From contig BROE01000003.1 of NCBI GenBank assembly GCA_036571765.1, forward strand, positions 16,113,452 to 16,177,451: 64,000 nucleotides of DNA. The letters are read 5' to 3'. Under the pieces are notes generated by a model. That model was not told the DNA's origin, did no database searches, and worked only from the letters and a program-made list of their open reading frames with translations. Position numbers and translations under genes: made by a program. This document shows, piece by piece, positions 47,928 to 59,700 of the stretch; positions within the stretch are counted from its first letter, which is position 1, and the number at the start of each line of letters is the position of its first letter. This DNA is from Plecoglossus altivelis (taxonomy: Eukaryota > Chordata > Actinopteri > Osmeriformes > Plecoglossidae).

Positions 47928-49106
47928 ATGGGGAACTCCTCCAGAAAGGAGGATGAGGACGAGGAGAAGGAGGAGACGGATGGCGAGACAGTCAACATAA
48001 CCGAGAAAAAGCAGAAGCATAAAGAGGTGGAGGAAGAGGTGGAGCTGCCCCTTGGAGTGGAGGAGTTGCTGACCAGCGGAGACCCTGTGTTGGACTTGAG
48101 CTACCGTAAATTCCGCCGCTTACCCTTACGTGTATGTGGACTAGAGCACTTGGAGAAACTGTACGTCTGTGGCAACAGCCTTCGCACGTTACCCGACAGC
48201 ATCACCCAGCTGAAGGGTCTGAGGATCCTAGCCCTGGACTTCAACAAGATGGAGGATGTGCCGCTGGCTGTCTGCCAGCTGAGCAACCTCACCCGCCTCT
48301 ACCTGGGCAGCAATAGGCTGATTAGCCTTCCCCCGGAGTTGCGCAACCTCCAGAGGCTGCGCTGCTTGTGGATGGAGAGCAACTACTTCCAGCGCTTCCC
48401 CCGCCAGCTTTTTGACCTGCCCCACCTGCGCTCTCTTCAGATGGGGGACAATCGGTTGCGTACCCTCCCTTCAGACCTGTGGCGCATGGAGGCTTTAAGG
48501 GGGTTATGGCTGTATGGGAACCGCTTTGATGAATTTCCCAGAGTCCTGCTGCGCATGGAGGGCCTGGAGATACTAGACTTGGATCGCAATAAGATCACAG
48601 AGTTCCCCAGCTTGAAGCGCCTCCCTGCCCTTCGCCTGTTCTCCTACGACCACAACCCAGTGGAGGGCCCTCCCAGGGTGGGGGAGGAGGTGGTCCTGGT
48701 AGGGGAGGGGGCGGAGGAGGCCATGCAGGACCGGGAATACTGGAAGGCTCAGCAGCTAGCTGAAGAGAAGGAGGCGGAAGAGCTGGCTCTGGCAGGGGAG
48801 GAGCCAGTGATTCACGGCATCCTGAAGAACAGCGGTTCTGGTCCTAGCCGCACAGCCGACGGCCTACTGATAACGGTCGGACAGGAAGAGGACGCAGACT
48901 CGGAGAGGAAGTACGAAGAAGGGGATTTCGAAAGGCCGTCTACCGACTACGACGGCAACGAACTTGAGTACGATGAAGACGGCCTGGAATACGAACGGGA
49001 GGAGCTCATATACGAGGGGGATGGCTTTGAGTTTGACGGAGGAGAGCTGGGGTATGAAAGAGGTGAGATGGACTATGAGTACGAGGGGGAGGAGCTACAG
49101 GATTGA
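47928..49106 (+). CDS. lrrc10b: Leucine-rich repeat protein 10B
   Basis: A single uninterrupted exon of 392 codons. An acidic N-terminal segment precedes seven or eight leucine-rich repeats (about residues 55-235), for example LEKLYVCGNSLRTLP, LRILALDFNKMEDVP, LTRLYLGSNRLISLP, LRSLQMGDNRLRTLP and LRGLWLYGNRFDEFP. The block LFSYDHNPVEGPPRV matches LRRC10B (human FSYDHNPVTGPPRV) and separates it from other LRR proteins. I chose the second ATG because it gives MGNSSRKE, an N-myristoylation-type start like the MG start of human LRRC10B; an in-frame ATG nine codons earlier (47901) is possible. The C-terminal 70 residues are a Tyr/Glu/Asp/Gly-rich imperfect repeat (YDGNELEYDEDGLEYEREE) not matched in the shorter human protein. 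Function is poorly known; the relative LRRC10 acts at cardiac sarcomeres and membranes. Confidence 0.93.
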   Translation: MGNSSRKEDEDEEKEETDGETVNITEKKQKHKEVEEEVELPLGVEELLTSGDPVLDLSYRKFRRLPLRVCGLEHLEKLYVCGNSLRTLPDSITQLKGLRILALDFNKMEDVPLAVCQLSNLTRLYLGSNRLISLPPELRNLQRLRCLWMESNYFQRFPRQLFDLPHLRSLQMGDNRLRTLPSDLWRMEALRGLWLYGNRFDEFPRVLLRMEGLEILDLDRNKITEFPSLKRLPALRLFSYDHNPVEGPPRVGEEVVLVGEGAEEAMQDREYWKAQQLAEEKEAEELALAGEEPVIHGILKNSGSGPSRTADGLLITVGQEEDADSERKYEEGDFERPSTDYDGNELEYDEDGLEYEREELIYEGDGFEFDGGELGYERGEMDYEYEGEELQD

Positions 49107-49552
49107 GAGAGAGGCGGGTTCAGCAATGACTCCTCCCCTTTACAACCTTTGACCCGGATATGACTGACCCCCCCTCTCCCAGAGAACAGGGATACAGGAC
49201 CAGTAATTATCAAACAAGACTGTTGTTTTGAGGTATGCAATTGCAATACATTATTTAGAAAATATTTTAGAGCCATAATGGCCGCAAAGAAACCGGTATG
49301 ACTAATTTATTTGAAATCTTTAACTGATCTGTGAAGAATTCTTAACTGGACATCTTCAGTTGTCATCTCATTTCAATCCGATGCAAACTGGACCATGAGA
49401 GCCAGACTCAGATAACACTGTAGGTGTGTGTGACTTTGTGTGTGTGACTGCATGTGTGTTTTGAAAAAGAGGACAAAGGACATGCATTCACTGCAATGTG
49501 ATACTGCTTTGTCAATTCCGTGATGTGTGCACAGGAAACTTAATCTTGCCTC

Positions 49553-49558
49553 ATTAAA
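49553..49558 (+). terminator. Candidate lrrc10b polyadenylation signal (ATTAAA)
   Basis: ATTAAA lies 447 bases past the lrrc10b stop and is followed by TG-rich sequence (CCAGGTGTGTGTC), which fits a downstream element. The interval 49107-49552 would be the 3' UTR. Confidence 0.4.
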
Positions 49559-51208
49559 CAGTAATTGAGTTTACCAGGTGTGTGTCAATCATTCATCTGC
49601 TTGACGAAGCAAGATACCGTTCACAATTTTGCTGTAGAAAGGGAAAATACAGGATTTGAAATGTTTGGATGTGGTAGAAATCACTATGTAGGAATGTCTT
49701 TATTTCATATCACTTGTTTAAGCATATGAATATGTTTAGGAACATAAGTACAATTAATTGTCTACTTTCCACACTAACTGCGATTGTTGTACAGGGGCAT
49801 GTTTTGCAATCGTTTGTACAAGATCATCACAGCGTAAACAGTCAACCTTTTTCTCATGTAAGCAGTCCTCATAACAGTGCCCAAGAGAGTGAGAGAGGAG
49901 GAGGATGGAACAGGCCTGAAAAGGCCAGTGAATAGACAGCCTCATAACACGAGTTGCAATGCCACTTCAAGACAGTTTGGAGGGAAAAGCAAAAGAGTGT
50001 GAGAACAATGTCAGCGAGAATCACATCCCACCTCAGCAGTGTCAGTACCTTTCTCAACGACCACGTCTGAATGGTTCCCCTAAAGGACTCGCACATCATT
50101 CTAGTTCAACCCCCCCAGTGCCCTGATGCATGCTCTTCTCTGCGTCTGTGTATTCATATCGATGACGTGCCATTGTGTCCTGCTGTTCCCTTTATCTCAG
50201 CCACCAGTGTCTCACATCTCATTTTGGAAGTGTAAACTATTTATCCGATAGATGAAATATTCATGACCGGAGTCATGTGGCACATCGCAAGCAGTCGTCT
50301 AGAGAGCCTCTTGTTGGTGTCTGTCCTCAGACAACTATTGGCCAAGTCTTATCTGCTCGTAGATTAAACGTTGCCTGTTTTCGTGTAACCTACACTCCCT
50401 ATTCATTCATCAGGGTTGTCTCCGGTTACGGGTCCACGTGCCTTATGTCTCAGTCAGGATAAAAGAGGTTGTCCTCGCCGTCCTTCTTTCACGTCTAGAA
50501 AAGCACGGAAGAAACTCACGAAACGACTGATCTATCATCGCCAGCTGACTTGAAAATGAAGCTTCACGGGCCTCGAGTTCGGTTTTCCGCGTCGTGTTGT
50601 GACACAGCGGGTCTTCGTTTGTGTTACTTCAGTAGATCCATGACACGACAGCGCCGTTTGAGAATGAGATCAATGCCATGTCAACTTGTAGAGCTTTGAT
50701 ACATGCTATGAGCTTGATATCTTACTTTAGTTTCATGCTACCAGAGCATGAAACTAAACAGGACTCCTGTTTTCCATAGGTGTGTTTGGGAACCAAACGC
50801 TCTGATCAAAACCAAACATGTACAAGAATCTGTGCTGAAACTCTCAATACAACTGTTTGTCTCATTAGTTGGCACTTCTTTCATGCTCCGTAGGTCAAGG
50901 ACGTAGCAGGCATAGAAACAACAGAATTTCATTTCTTTTGTGGCTGCCTCGCTCTCTCTCACCTCCCATGCAGCCCACTGTAAAGAATGGTCTGTCAGCT
51001 GATGGAAATAAAGCATTCACCTTCTTTTTTTTTTTACAACAGAGCACACAGTTGTTCAACAACAAAAACATCATGAATGTCAGATCTTAAAGTAGGTGTC
51101 AGGCTGTATTTGAGGTATTAAGACAAAAATACTCTAATCTTTTCTTTTTACTTTTACAAGCATGACTTCAAAATTCAGAACAGAATGCGATGGAAGAAGG
51201 AACATATT
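49559..51208. other. Intergenic region between convergent lrrc10b and saxo4
   Basis: No recognised coding exon. I searched the minus strand for a further C-terminal saxo4 exon and found no convincing match. Confidence 0.6.
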
Positions 51209-51214
51209 TTTATT
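51209..51214 (-). terminator. Candidate saxo4 polyadenylation signal
   Basis: TTTATT on the plus strand is AATAAA on the minus strand, 77 bases past the saxo4 stop. Confidence 0.45.
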
Positions 51215-51290
51215 GGGTGCGCAGTATGGTTATCTTCAACAAGCCATCGATGATACAAATCAAAATGGCGGCTTGTTATGATTTTTTTTT

Positions 51291-52956
51291 TTAACGTTTT
51301 GACCTGATGATTGTGTCTCTATCCCCTAAGGTTGAACCTGTGAAACAGATGTAATATAAAATCAAAACATAAATAGGACTGAGTGGATGAAATGAAAGTC
51401 TTGTGTGTGTGAGTCCGAGCACACGCCCAGAGCACCTGTCAGTGTCTCGTCCTGTGTAGCCATCGCTTCTACGCTGCTGGATCCCTCCTGTCTTCCAGCC
51501 ACACCTCCCATTCTTCAAAGCAGAAACGTCGCAAAACCTGGAAAAGGTAGAGCTATATTACTCTTTACGTCAACCAAATGCATTTTGGAAAGGAAATCGT
51601 CTTGGAACCAAAACTCACTTGCTCTGGTAGTGAGTTAGGAAACGTGTGGAATCAGATGGTGTGCATGACAATGTTTTTAAGTCAGGCGGGTTAAGGATGA
51701 ACCCAGATGGCTCCTGTTAACACAATATTATAATGACATGTTTCTGAATTCTGACTAGCCGCTGAAAAGCGTATGTTGAACGATTCATTTTGTGGCCACT
51801 AAGTTCAAATGCTGCTTCTTCAACACATTTACATGGAGGCTGTTGCTACCTTATTCCCAACAGACTTCATCTGAGTTGGTGAACTGGTCTTCGGTGTGTG
51901 TGAGGACGACAGCAGGGAAACCTGATTGCAAAGTGAGGGACACAAGACGTTCTCTCACTACCTTATATGTCCTCTGTGATTCCAATGACCAGGGACAAGT
52001 AGCCAAGTTCAGAGAGCAGTGTGATCACGAACAGAGAGCAAACTGCTGTACATACCGTACCAGCCAAGGGAGCCAGACTGCCTCGGGTGAAGGCTGTTTC
52101 TCTCTGGGCTCGACTGATCAGCCTGGGTAATGCATCAGAGCCCTGGGGCATGGTCAAGGATACAGATATAAACCTTTAGAGGCTGATCAATGACCTTCAC
52201 CTTCATTGAGACAAACAAATAAATGTGTATACATCCATTATACATACATACAGGTAAATTATGTCATTTTATAAATAAAATGTAACAATGTGTATATATA
52301 TTTATGTATACACACACTGTGTATCATGTTTGTAGTACTGGAATGTAGTTGTGAGAGTGAAAAACTATCCTCTAACCATCCTATAAAGGTTGATCAGACG
52401 AATGTTAGAGGAAATGAGATGCCGACCTGAAGAAAGGTTATCGGCAGGAAGTCGCTTTTCATCACAGAGCAGGTGGTCTTGCGAGACTCGTCCTGTTAGA
52501 AAAGCTAGTATAATGACAACAGAACGCCGTGATATTGGTCTATTCTATTTTCTGACCACAAACTGCTGTCTAGATGATGTCATTAACCGAGATCAAAATG
52601 TCCTTTTAGGCCCACTACTAACCGCATAGCAGTTGGGAGGCAGGAATGTGTTTAACTGAAGCTCTACTGCCTCTGTGAAGCCACTCTCCTCCTTGACACC
52701 CACTATTTGGTGTTTCTGTGAAACTGGCGCGGAATTGCAAATGAGTCATTTACACGTTGCCACAAAAGATCATGACTCAAGTTTGAAAACAGCAGCGTGC
52801 GCTTCAGCGTACCTGGTGACTGGGGACGATGGGGGGCGAAGCGCGTCTTGTATTCTGTCTGCAGAAATGCATTCTGGGACAAAAATGCATATTAAAGCAC
52901 AGCCAGTTAGGATGCGTTTCAAACATGGGTTGTTATTTTTCCCTCCGACCTTTTGA

Positions 52957-52987
<31 letters not shown>

Positions 52988-53056
52988 TCATGTATCCGTC
53001 TCTCTCTCTTCATGTACCCGGTTCACTCTCTCTCTCTCTCCCTTCATGTACCCGGT

Positions 53057-53121
<65 letters not shown>

Positions 53122-53820
53122 ATGTACCCGATTCTCTCTCTCTTCTCTCCATGTACCTCTTTTGGATGAGTCACATACTGCAAGTAGCCACTCTCTCTTG
53201 CTTTGCCATTGGGGCAGAGCAGAGCCTCACACCCCATAGGCCCAATGAAAGGCTTGAAATGCCGCTTGGTCTGGGATTGAAAACTGTCCAACAGAGACAG
53301 CCTGGAAAATGAAAACACACTATTAAAATGTATCATGTCAATACGTTTATAAATATAAAATATAGATGATGAGCAGTTATCTCCAGGACTTCTCTGCAGT
53401 TCCCTGTCTTACCCAAGCTGCGGGTTATCAGTGTGGTCCAGACTTGGGCTATAGGAAACAGCCGGTCTAACATTAGCAGAGTAGCCCGTTCCATAGCTAC
53501 ATCCCAAAGTTGGGACAAATCCTTCCTTGTCTGTTAGTGGCACACCATGAAGAAATGAGACTTTATTCTTAGCTTAGCTTAACTAGCTCTGCTTTGGTGG
53601 AGCGTAGTGAAAGCGTAATCATAATAGTATCCATATTCGACTATGGATAGCTACAAAACAGGTGTTATTGTAACACAAGTCATGGCAGTCAAGCGATTTC
53701 CTCACCATAGGAGTCCTTATAAGAAGTGCAGTAAAGGTTGAGTGAGTTATTGGTCAGTCTGCCCTGTGGGCTGCCTGCTTCTCCCAGAGAGAGTCTGGCT
53801 ATCTTCACCTGGCCACCCAT
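51291..53820 (-). CDS. saxo4: Stabilizer of axonemal microtubules 4 (PPP1R32)
   Basis: Ten coding exons on the minus strand join in phase to 368 codons plus stop: 53706-53820, 53413-53530, 53157-53301, 52813-52873, 52623-52723, 52427-52492, 52056-52142, 51850-51921, 51619-51713, 51291-51537. Blocks match human PPP1R32 in order: LYCTSYKDSYD (FYATSYCTAYG), GCSYGTGYSANVRPAVS (GSHVGTGYKSNFQPVVS), FLQTEYKTRF (FMTSEYNSKY), GVKEESGFT, SVMKSDFLP, QRETAFTRG (KRETAFSRG), EPSGFILN, RFLTHYQSK and GWKTGGIQ. Human PPP1R32 binds PP1 and is an axonemal microtubule inner protein. The exon carrying the human PP1-docking KVHF motif was not found; that place in intron 3 is filled by a CT microsatellite. The C terminus after GGIQQRRSDGY does not match human and may be replaced by one more exon I could not find. 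The gene is convergent with lrrc10b. Confidence 0.87.
52957..53156. repeat. (CT)n compound satellite in saxo4 intron 3
   Basis: CT runs are punctuated by repeated CTTCATGTACCCG modules (about 52987, 53007, 53044, 53119). On the saxo4 sense strand each module reads CGGGTACATGAAG and resembles the real exon 3 donor (GAG then GTACATGG) at 53151-53159. The array therefore seems to have grown from the exon/intron edge itself. Confidence 0.85.
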
Positions 53821-55835
53821 CTGTGACTGGTGCGATGGAAACCACTTCTAACAATAGTGATGGATGGTTTAAAGCCCTAGGTACTCGGCTTGTACTGTAA
53901 ACAAGATGAGACCAGCAGTAAAGTAAGAACGTTTTATAACATTTTGACGAATGCAAACATTCTTAACGACCAACAGGCATCGCGAATGATTGCAGATGTA
54001 ACAGTAGCTACTTTTATTAAGACTTGGCGTATTGTACTCTTCAGTCGGCCAAGCCAATAAAGTAGCTTAAAGTCATTAAGACTAACGATGGCTAGAACTA
54101 GCTCTGTCACGATGCTAGATATTCTTGCAATCAATAAATTAATGTAATCTTTTTAAATATAAAATACAATTTTGCATTCAACCGCGCAACCGAAGCACAT
54201 CTTGCTGTCAGTGCTACAAAGCACTTATCTCCCTCCTTACCTGGCTTTAAAGTCGGCACTTCTGGCACGAAGTTTATCAGCGCTACTGTTGCCACGGAGA
54301 TTAAGCTTGAGGGCACGCGATCAGGATGAGGTCACAAGGAAGGGTCATGAACGCGCCAACTGCAAGGTCTCAAGGTAGCTTGAAAATAAAAGACCTTTTC
54401 TCTTCCGTTAGATGAAATATCGGAAATAATTTATTGAGAAACCTGTAATGAAAAAATATCCTAATTCAAGGACATCATTAATCACGTCCCTTAAAATCAA
54501 GTCAATTCGGTCACCATTTTGTAACTAACATTAACCAAAACAAACTTAGAAACAGCGATAAAAACAACAACATAACAATGAAAACAACGACAGTAATAAA
54601 ACATTTGCGAACAATAAACTGGTGTATGAAAGTAACGACGTCAATAGACGGAACAATGGGGAGCAATAATGGGAGAAACACTATCCCTCCTAAACTCCTT
54701 GTCACTAGGATACTATTTTATGACATCAAATATCGTAAGACTCCCAGTGTGCTCATAAACGCGTTGTAAGTTCATCACGACCACTAGATGGCAGTATGTT
54801 ACCACAGTTTTCACAGTCTTTTCCCCTTACCTGTTTGAAAAACGTGATGGCTTTTAATTTAAACGAATAATTTAATTAAACCTCATTATGCTACTGCTGT
54901 TGCAGTAATAGTAGATGGGATCCCATATCAAACAAATGTAATTGTTATTCATTGGTTGATGAACAGCAATCACCATAAGCAGTCCCACAATTATAGAAAA
55001 ACTTATTTGAAATCGAATAATTTATTGAAGGCCGATATGTTTCACCGCTGCTTGTTCGGAAATCAAGACAGTTTCCCCTCTTTTACCCCTTTGATGTAAA
55101 ATGGCATATTGGGGTTTGTGTGAGATTGATGAGAGGCGACATCATCCTCTTCTGAGCCAGAAAGAATGTTCTGAGAAAAGCCTCATTGCCTGACTACAGG
55201 AAAGAAAGACTAGACCCCACCCCACCACCACCTCCGCCCCCACCCTCACCCCCACCCCCATCCACTCACCCACCCAGACCACAAACAGACCTTGCCTGAA
55301 GGCCATTGAAGCCAAGAACTACAGCACAAAAACCTTTTTCCACAAACAATCCTATGTTTGATCTACACAGAGGGGATTAAATAAGATTAACAGTGGAGGG
55401 TATAAATCATTTACAGCAGGTGGAAATCTTCAAAGAACAGAATTCATGAAAAATACGAATCCTAAGTCAAGCATTTATTATGTAAAGACATAATGCAATG
55501 AGGGACACAAACCCAACGCAAAGTCTAATTCTCTTTGTCCTGTTGCCACTGAACTCGAGGGATATCCTTTTAGGTGACTCCTTGACTGAATAATAGGATG
55601 TGTATATATAATCTTCTCAGCCATAGCTAACGGTGGACACATGTCCACACATTTGTAGAGTTGATTGTCACTTCCACTTCCTCTTTCGTACGTCTGCCTC
55701 CCTCTGATTCGCTGGGACGCTCTGCCTCTGTCACATCCCTTTCTTTCTGCTTTCCCCATCAGTCCCCCAGCAATGCAAGTCATCAGTGCCAGTCTCTACT
55801 GAACCGTGCCCTACAATAAAAGAAGAATCCCTTGG
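53821..55835. other. Region upstream of saxo4, no gene recognised
   Basis: The saxo4 promoter should lie in the first few hundred bases. A C-rich CCACCACC tract lies at 55216-55275. No coding exon is recognised. Confidence 0.55.
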
Positions 55836-56206
55836 TTTCTCTGTGTGCCAGAGACTGAACGTCATTTTAAATATTAATACTTGGGCATGCGTATTATGTC
55901 TTCCGTGTGACTGGAATGGAAGCATTTGGAATATTGAGCTTGACAAAAGGTTTTCTTCCACTGATACATGTGTTTTAAATGCCAATTTTATAGATTCAGA
56001 CAGGAATTTGTATGAATAGGTTTCAGGTTTCTGTGTGCTAGAGACTGAATGTCATTTTAAATATTAATACTTGGACATGCGTATTGTGTCTTTTGTGTGA
56101 CTGGAATGGAAGCATTTGGAATATTGACAAAGGTTTCCTCCCATTGTTATAAATGTTTTAAATGGCAATTTTATAGATTCAGACATGAGTTTGTGTTTCA
56201 TGTGCT
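55836..56206. repeat. Tandem duplication of a 190-bp unit
   Basis: TTTCTCTGTGTGCCAGAGAC (55836) recurs as TTTCTGTGTGCTAGAGAC (56028). The two copies stay alignable through TCATTTTAAATATTAATACT, TGGAATGGAAGCATTTGGAA and TTTTATAGATTCAGACA, with roughly 10-15 percent difference by eye. No coding content was recognised. Confidence 0.9.
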
Positions 56207-56567
56207 TCACTGTTACGTACATCATGGTCAAAATCAAAATGGGCAGTTGATGGATTTCTGACGGACCCACGGATTGTATCAAGCAAACCCTGTGGTCAAA
56301 TTTATACTTGCTATTTTCCTCTCATTCCCACTTGCCAGGTCTGAGAGAAGGATGCGACAAAAGTGCAGGAGTGGGCAGAGAGCTACTAAAAATAGCCTGA
56401 CGTGATGCAAGCAAGGGTCTCCCGTCGAGTGATGCGCTTGGCCTGCCTGCCGCCGTCTGTTGTAGTTCAGAGAAGGACAACACCCCGGCCCCCCTGACGA
56501 CGGGAGCTTGGCTGGGTGTCTGCTCCGTCTGCGTGCCCAGTCAGGTGACCGCTCAAACCCTCTAGAC

Positions 56568-56776
56568 CAATGGTTGTTAACCGTGTTGGAGGTACCGAAC
56601 CCCACCCGTTTCATATGCGCATTCACCAAACCCTTCTTGATCGGAAAACTAAAACATGATTTTTTTCAAATTCATATAATCATACGAGTCAGGTGTGCGT
56701 CTTGACCCCCGCCGAACCCCTGAGACTGACTCAACGAACCCCTGGGGTTCGATCGAACCCAGGTTAAGAACCACTG
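56568..56776. mobile_element. Short non-autonomous hAT-like DNA transposon
   Basis: A 209-bp element with imperfect terminal inverted repeats CAATGGTTGTTAACC and GGTTAAGAACCACTG. It is flanked by an exact 8-bp target duplication CTCTAGAC (56560-56567 and 56777-56784). The termini match the CAGTGGTTCTTAACC ends typical of hAT elements, and 8-bp duplications are diagnostic of that superfamily. There is no transposase inside. Internal sequence has GAACCCC repeats and a near-palindrome around GGGGTTCGATCGAACCC. Confidence 0.88.
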
Positions 56777-56784
56777 CTCTAGAC

Positions 56785-59700
56785 TGATTCAAGGCAGAAG
56801 ACCCCCCCCCCCCGCCCCTCACATCAGGTTTCTCTGTCACTTTAATAGGCTTCTGGTACCTCATCTTTCCTGAACACGGGAGAATGAACGTTTAGGGAAA
56901 TGTAAAGAGAGTGATCTGGGTAAAGTGGCCTTTCTTTACAGCAGCAGGTCCCGGGGGTATGTTCAGTTCTCCTTCCTATTCCAAGACTTATCCCATTGAA
57001 GCTTCTCCTCATTGGTCCTGCAGTTAATAGGCAAATCATGCACAGACAGCTTGGAGTAAATTGCGTAGTCATCTTTTCCCCTTTTGGCTTTCAATTTGAT
57101 TTTGTGCATGCCATGCTAAAGTGAGGATGTTCAGGTAAAAATGAAGAGGAAACCTAGGTCTTCAGTGTCAAATTTCATGTGTATTATTCCATATCCAGAC
57201 AGGATGAGAACGTCACGCTGAATCAGTATTTAAAAAATGACAAAATAACAGATGCTTAATGGATTTAAACAATGGACATGCACACAAGCTACTGAGATGA
57301 TTGCAAAAGGCCATATAAACGCTGGCAAATGTGAAAATGTATTCCATTCTGTCTATCTACATCTGTATTTGTCTTTGTATTGGCTGTGCATGTGAATCCC
57401 ATTTGAATATGTTAAACAGTCTGATTCATTTGCCAGCTTACTGGAAGGGGTATTATGGTGCACAAATCTTCTGCCACAGATAAATTATTGATGCAAGATT
57501 GCACTGAAGATTAAGGCAGTGAGCCTTGGAAATTGCGCTCTTTAACCAACAACAAACCAGAGCTGACAAGTCAACATCGATAAATTCATGTCATAAGTAT
57601 ATGAGAAGCTAACGCACAAACTGAATGAATGACTCCGGAAGAGTTAGTAGTAAAAATGATTCTTTAATATGGAACAAAATCAGAGCTCAGCTCCATGGCT
57701 CCGCCCACACAGCTCACCCAATCACACAGATGGGTTGTAAGGTGGACAGGAAGAAAAATCAACAGGTAAGATCACAGTCCGCACGGCCAAAAAAACAGGA
57801 GAGGCTTTCAAACACGGAACGCAAAACCAAAGTGCTACTGGGCCTGACCTCATGATGTTTTCCCACACCCCCTTCCTGTCAAAGGATGTCGCCATAGAGA
57901 CAGGCCTCTCTGCCCCCCCCTTTCCCAGGGCTCTCGCACCCCTACCTCACCCCTGACCCTTCCAAACCAGGTGACACGGTGGCCTCGCATAGCCAATGAG
58001 GTCAAGGCAAGGGCGGGGTTAGAGGACCGGAGAGACGTGTCTATGGCTTCTCTGAGTTCGCTGTCAAAAGGATGACAGAAGGGAATGGGGGGGATGAACA
58101 CAACAAGGCGTGTTCGTTATCATCACCGTGGCGATGTATGGCTGTGTGTTCAGCTTCCACGCCAGACTTCGTCAAGCCTAAACGCGTCTACATAGTTCTC
58201 CTCACTGAATGGAATGTTTGAAGTTTGTCGTTTGTAGGAAATGTGGAGACAGAAAAGGGGGGAGGAGTCTATGGGGCCAGCCCAGCGAGAACCCAGTACT
58301 AACCCTAACACACAGACACGGACAAACCACTACACTGATATGTACAGCACAACCAAGCAGCACACTAGAGCTTAGTGTCAGCTATTTGAAAGAGGAAGGG
58401 TGATATCTAATTGCAAATACAGGTCCCACTCCGGAGTGTTTGACATAATTGGGCCAAATCATTAAGGCTACAGTCACAATATTGTGAGAAGATGTGCAAA
58501 GTTGGGCTGCGGGAGTTGGAATGAGGGCGGGGGGGGGGGGGAGGGGTCACTTGCCATCTTGATGGTGGCCACTTGTGTGTTTCTGGTCACACAGCGCTGA
58601 CAGTTGCCTTTCCCCTGGGAGGGAGTAGAGAGCAGGGTTAGGGTAGTTGGGAGCTTTGGGCTGGGTCATGTATGGGTTCACAACCCAGGAAGACAAACAC
58701 AGGGGCGGGGCACCAGGTTGGACAACGTACCTGCTGTAATGTTAAGCCCAACTCTTTTCCAGTGTAAATAGTCCCATATACTTAATCACTGTTTAACGCA
58801 CGTTGTCAGACAACGCGAGGGCCTCCTATTGTGTGTTGCGAATCTGAATCGATAGGATTCTAATCCCAGGTTCAGCATGAGGAAGGGAGGCGACCAGGAA
58901 GTGTCGATGGATGTGTGGGGGTCAAACACAGACGAGAGAGCATGGTTTGCTCGAGAATTAGTCAGGGCCACTGCGATGTATGTTTAGTTACAGTTCAGCC
59001 GGAGAACAAATGACAAGTGAGACGTACGAAGTGTCAATCTATAGTCAAGTGGGAGGGGTTCCAAAGGATACATGACTGACAGGAGAAGGAGCGAGAGTGA
59101 GAGAAAGCATCCGTCAGCGTCAGCACACAGTCGACCCACATAGTAACGTTTGTTGCATCACATGACAGGACTAGCACTAGTGAGAACCAAGGATGAGGCA
59201 CAAGCAGATATAAAGATCACTAGCACTACCATGGACAGACAGATCAACAAACAGACAGGCCTCTACAGTAACGACTTCACAGGGTTCCGTTCTGCGTTCC
59301 GCTCTCCTGGATGCCAGAACCTGGCTGTGTCTTGTCAAGAAAAAGAAAAACTACAACAAACCAACGAAAACAAGAAATAGCACACACTTTGGTTGCCACT
59401 GGATGGTACAAAAAAGAAAACAACAACAAAAAAAATAGAATTGAAAGGAAACCGGTGGCACCAGACTATACAGAACGTATATTCTCAATAACTGGCTTTT
59501 GAACGGCTCTATACTCTTTTTTTCTTTTAGACTACCAAGTATATACTATTAACCTTTACCAGGCAGCTAAAATCTATACAGTACTGTCATTTTCATATAT
59601 TTATAGATATTTATACACTATACAAAGTTGGCAAAAATACATAAATAAATACATGAATTCAGATTGTTCACATCACAATTGTGTTGAAAAACTCTTTGTT

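Noticed and set aside
49559..51208. An extra C-terminal saxo4 exon
   Set aside because: A short CTTTACAG-TGGGCTGCATGGGAG-GTGAG exon-like site near 50976 encodes only five residues without resemblance to the family C terminus.
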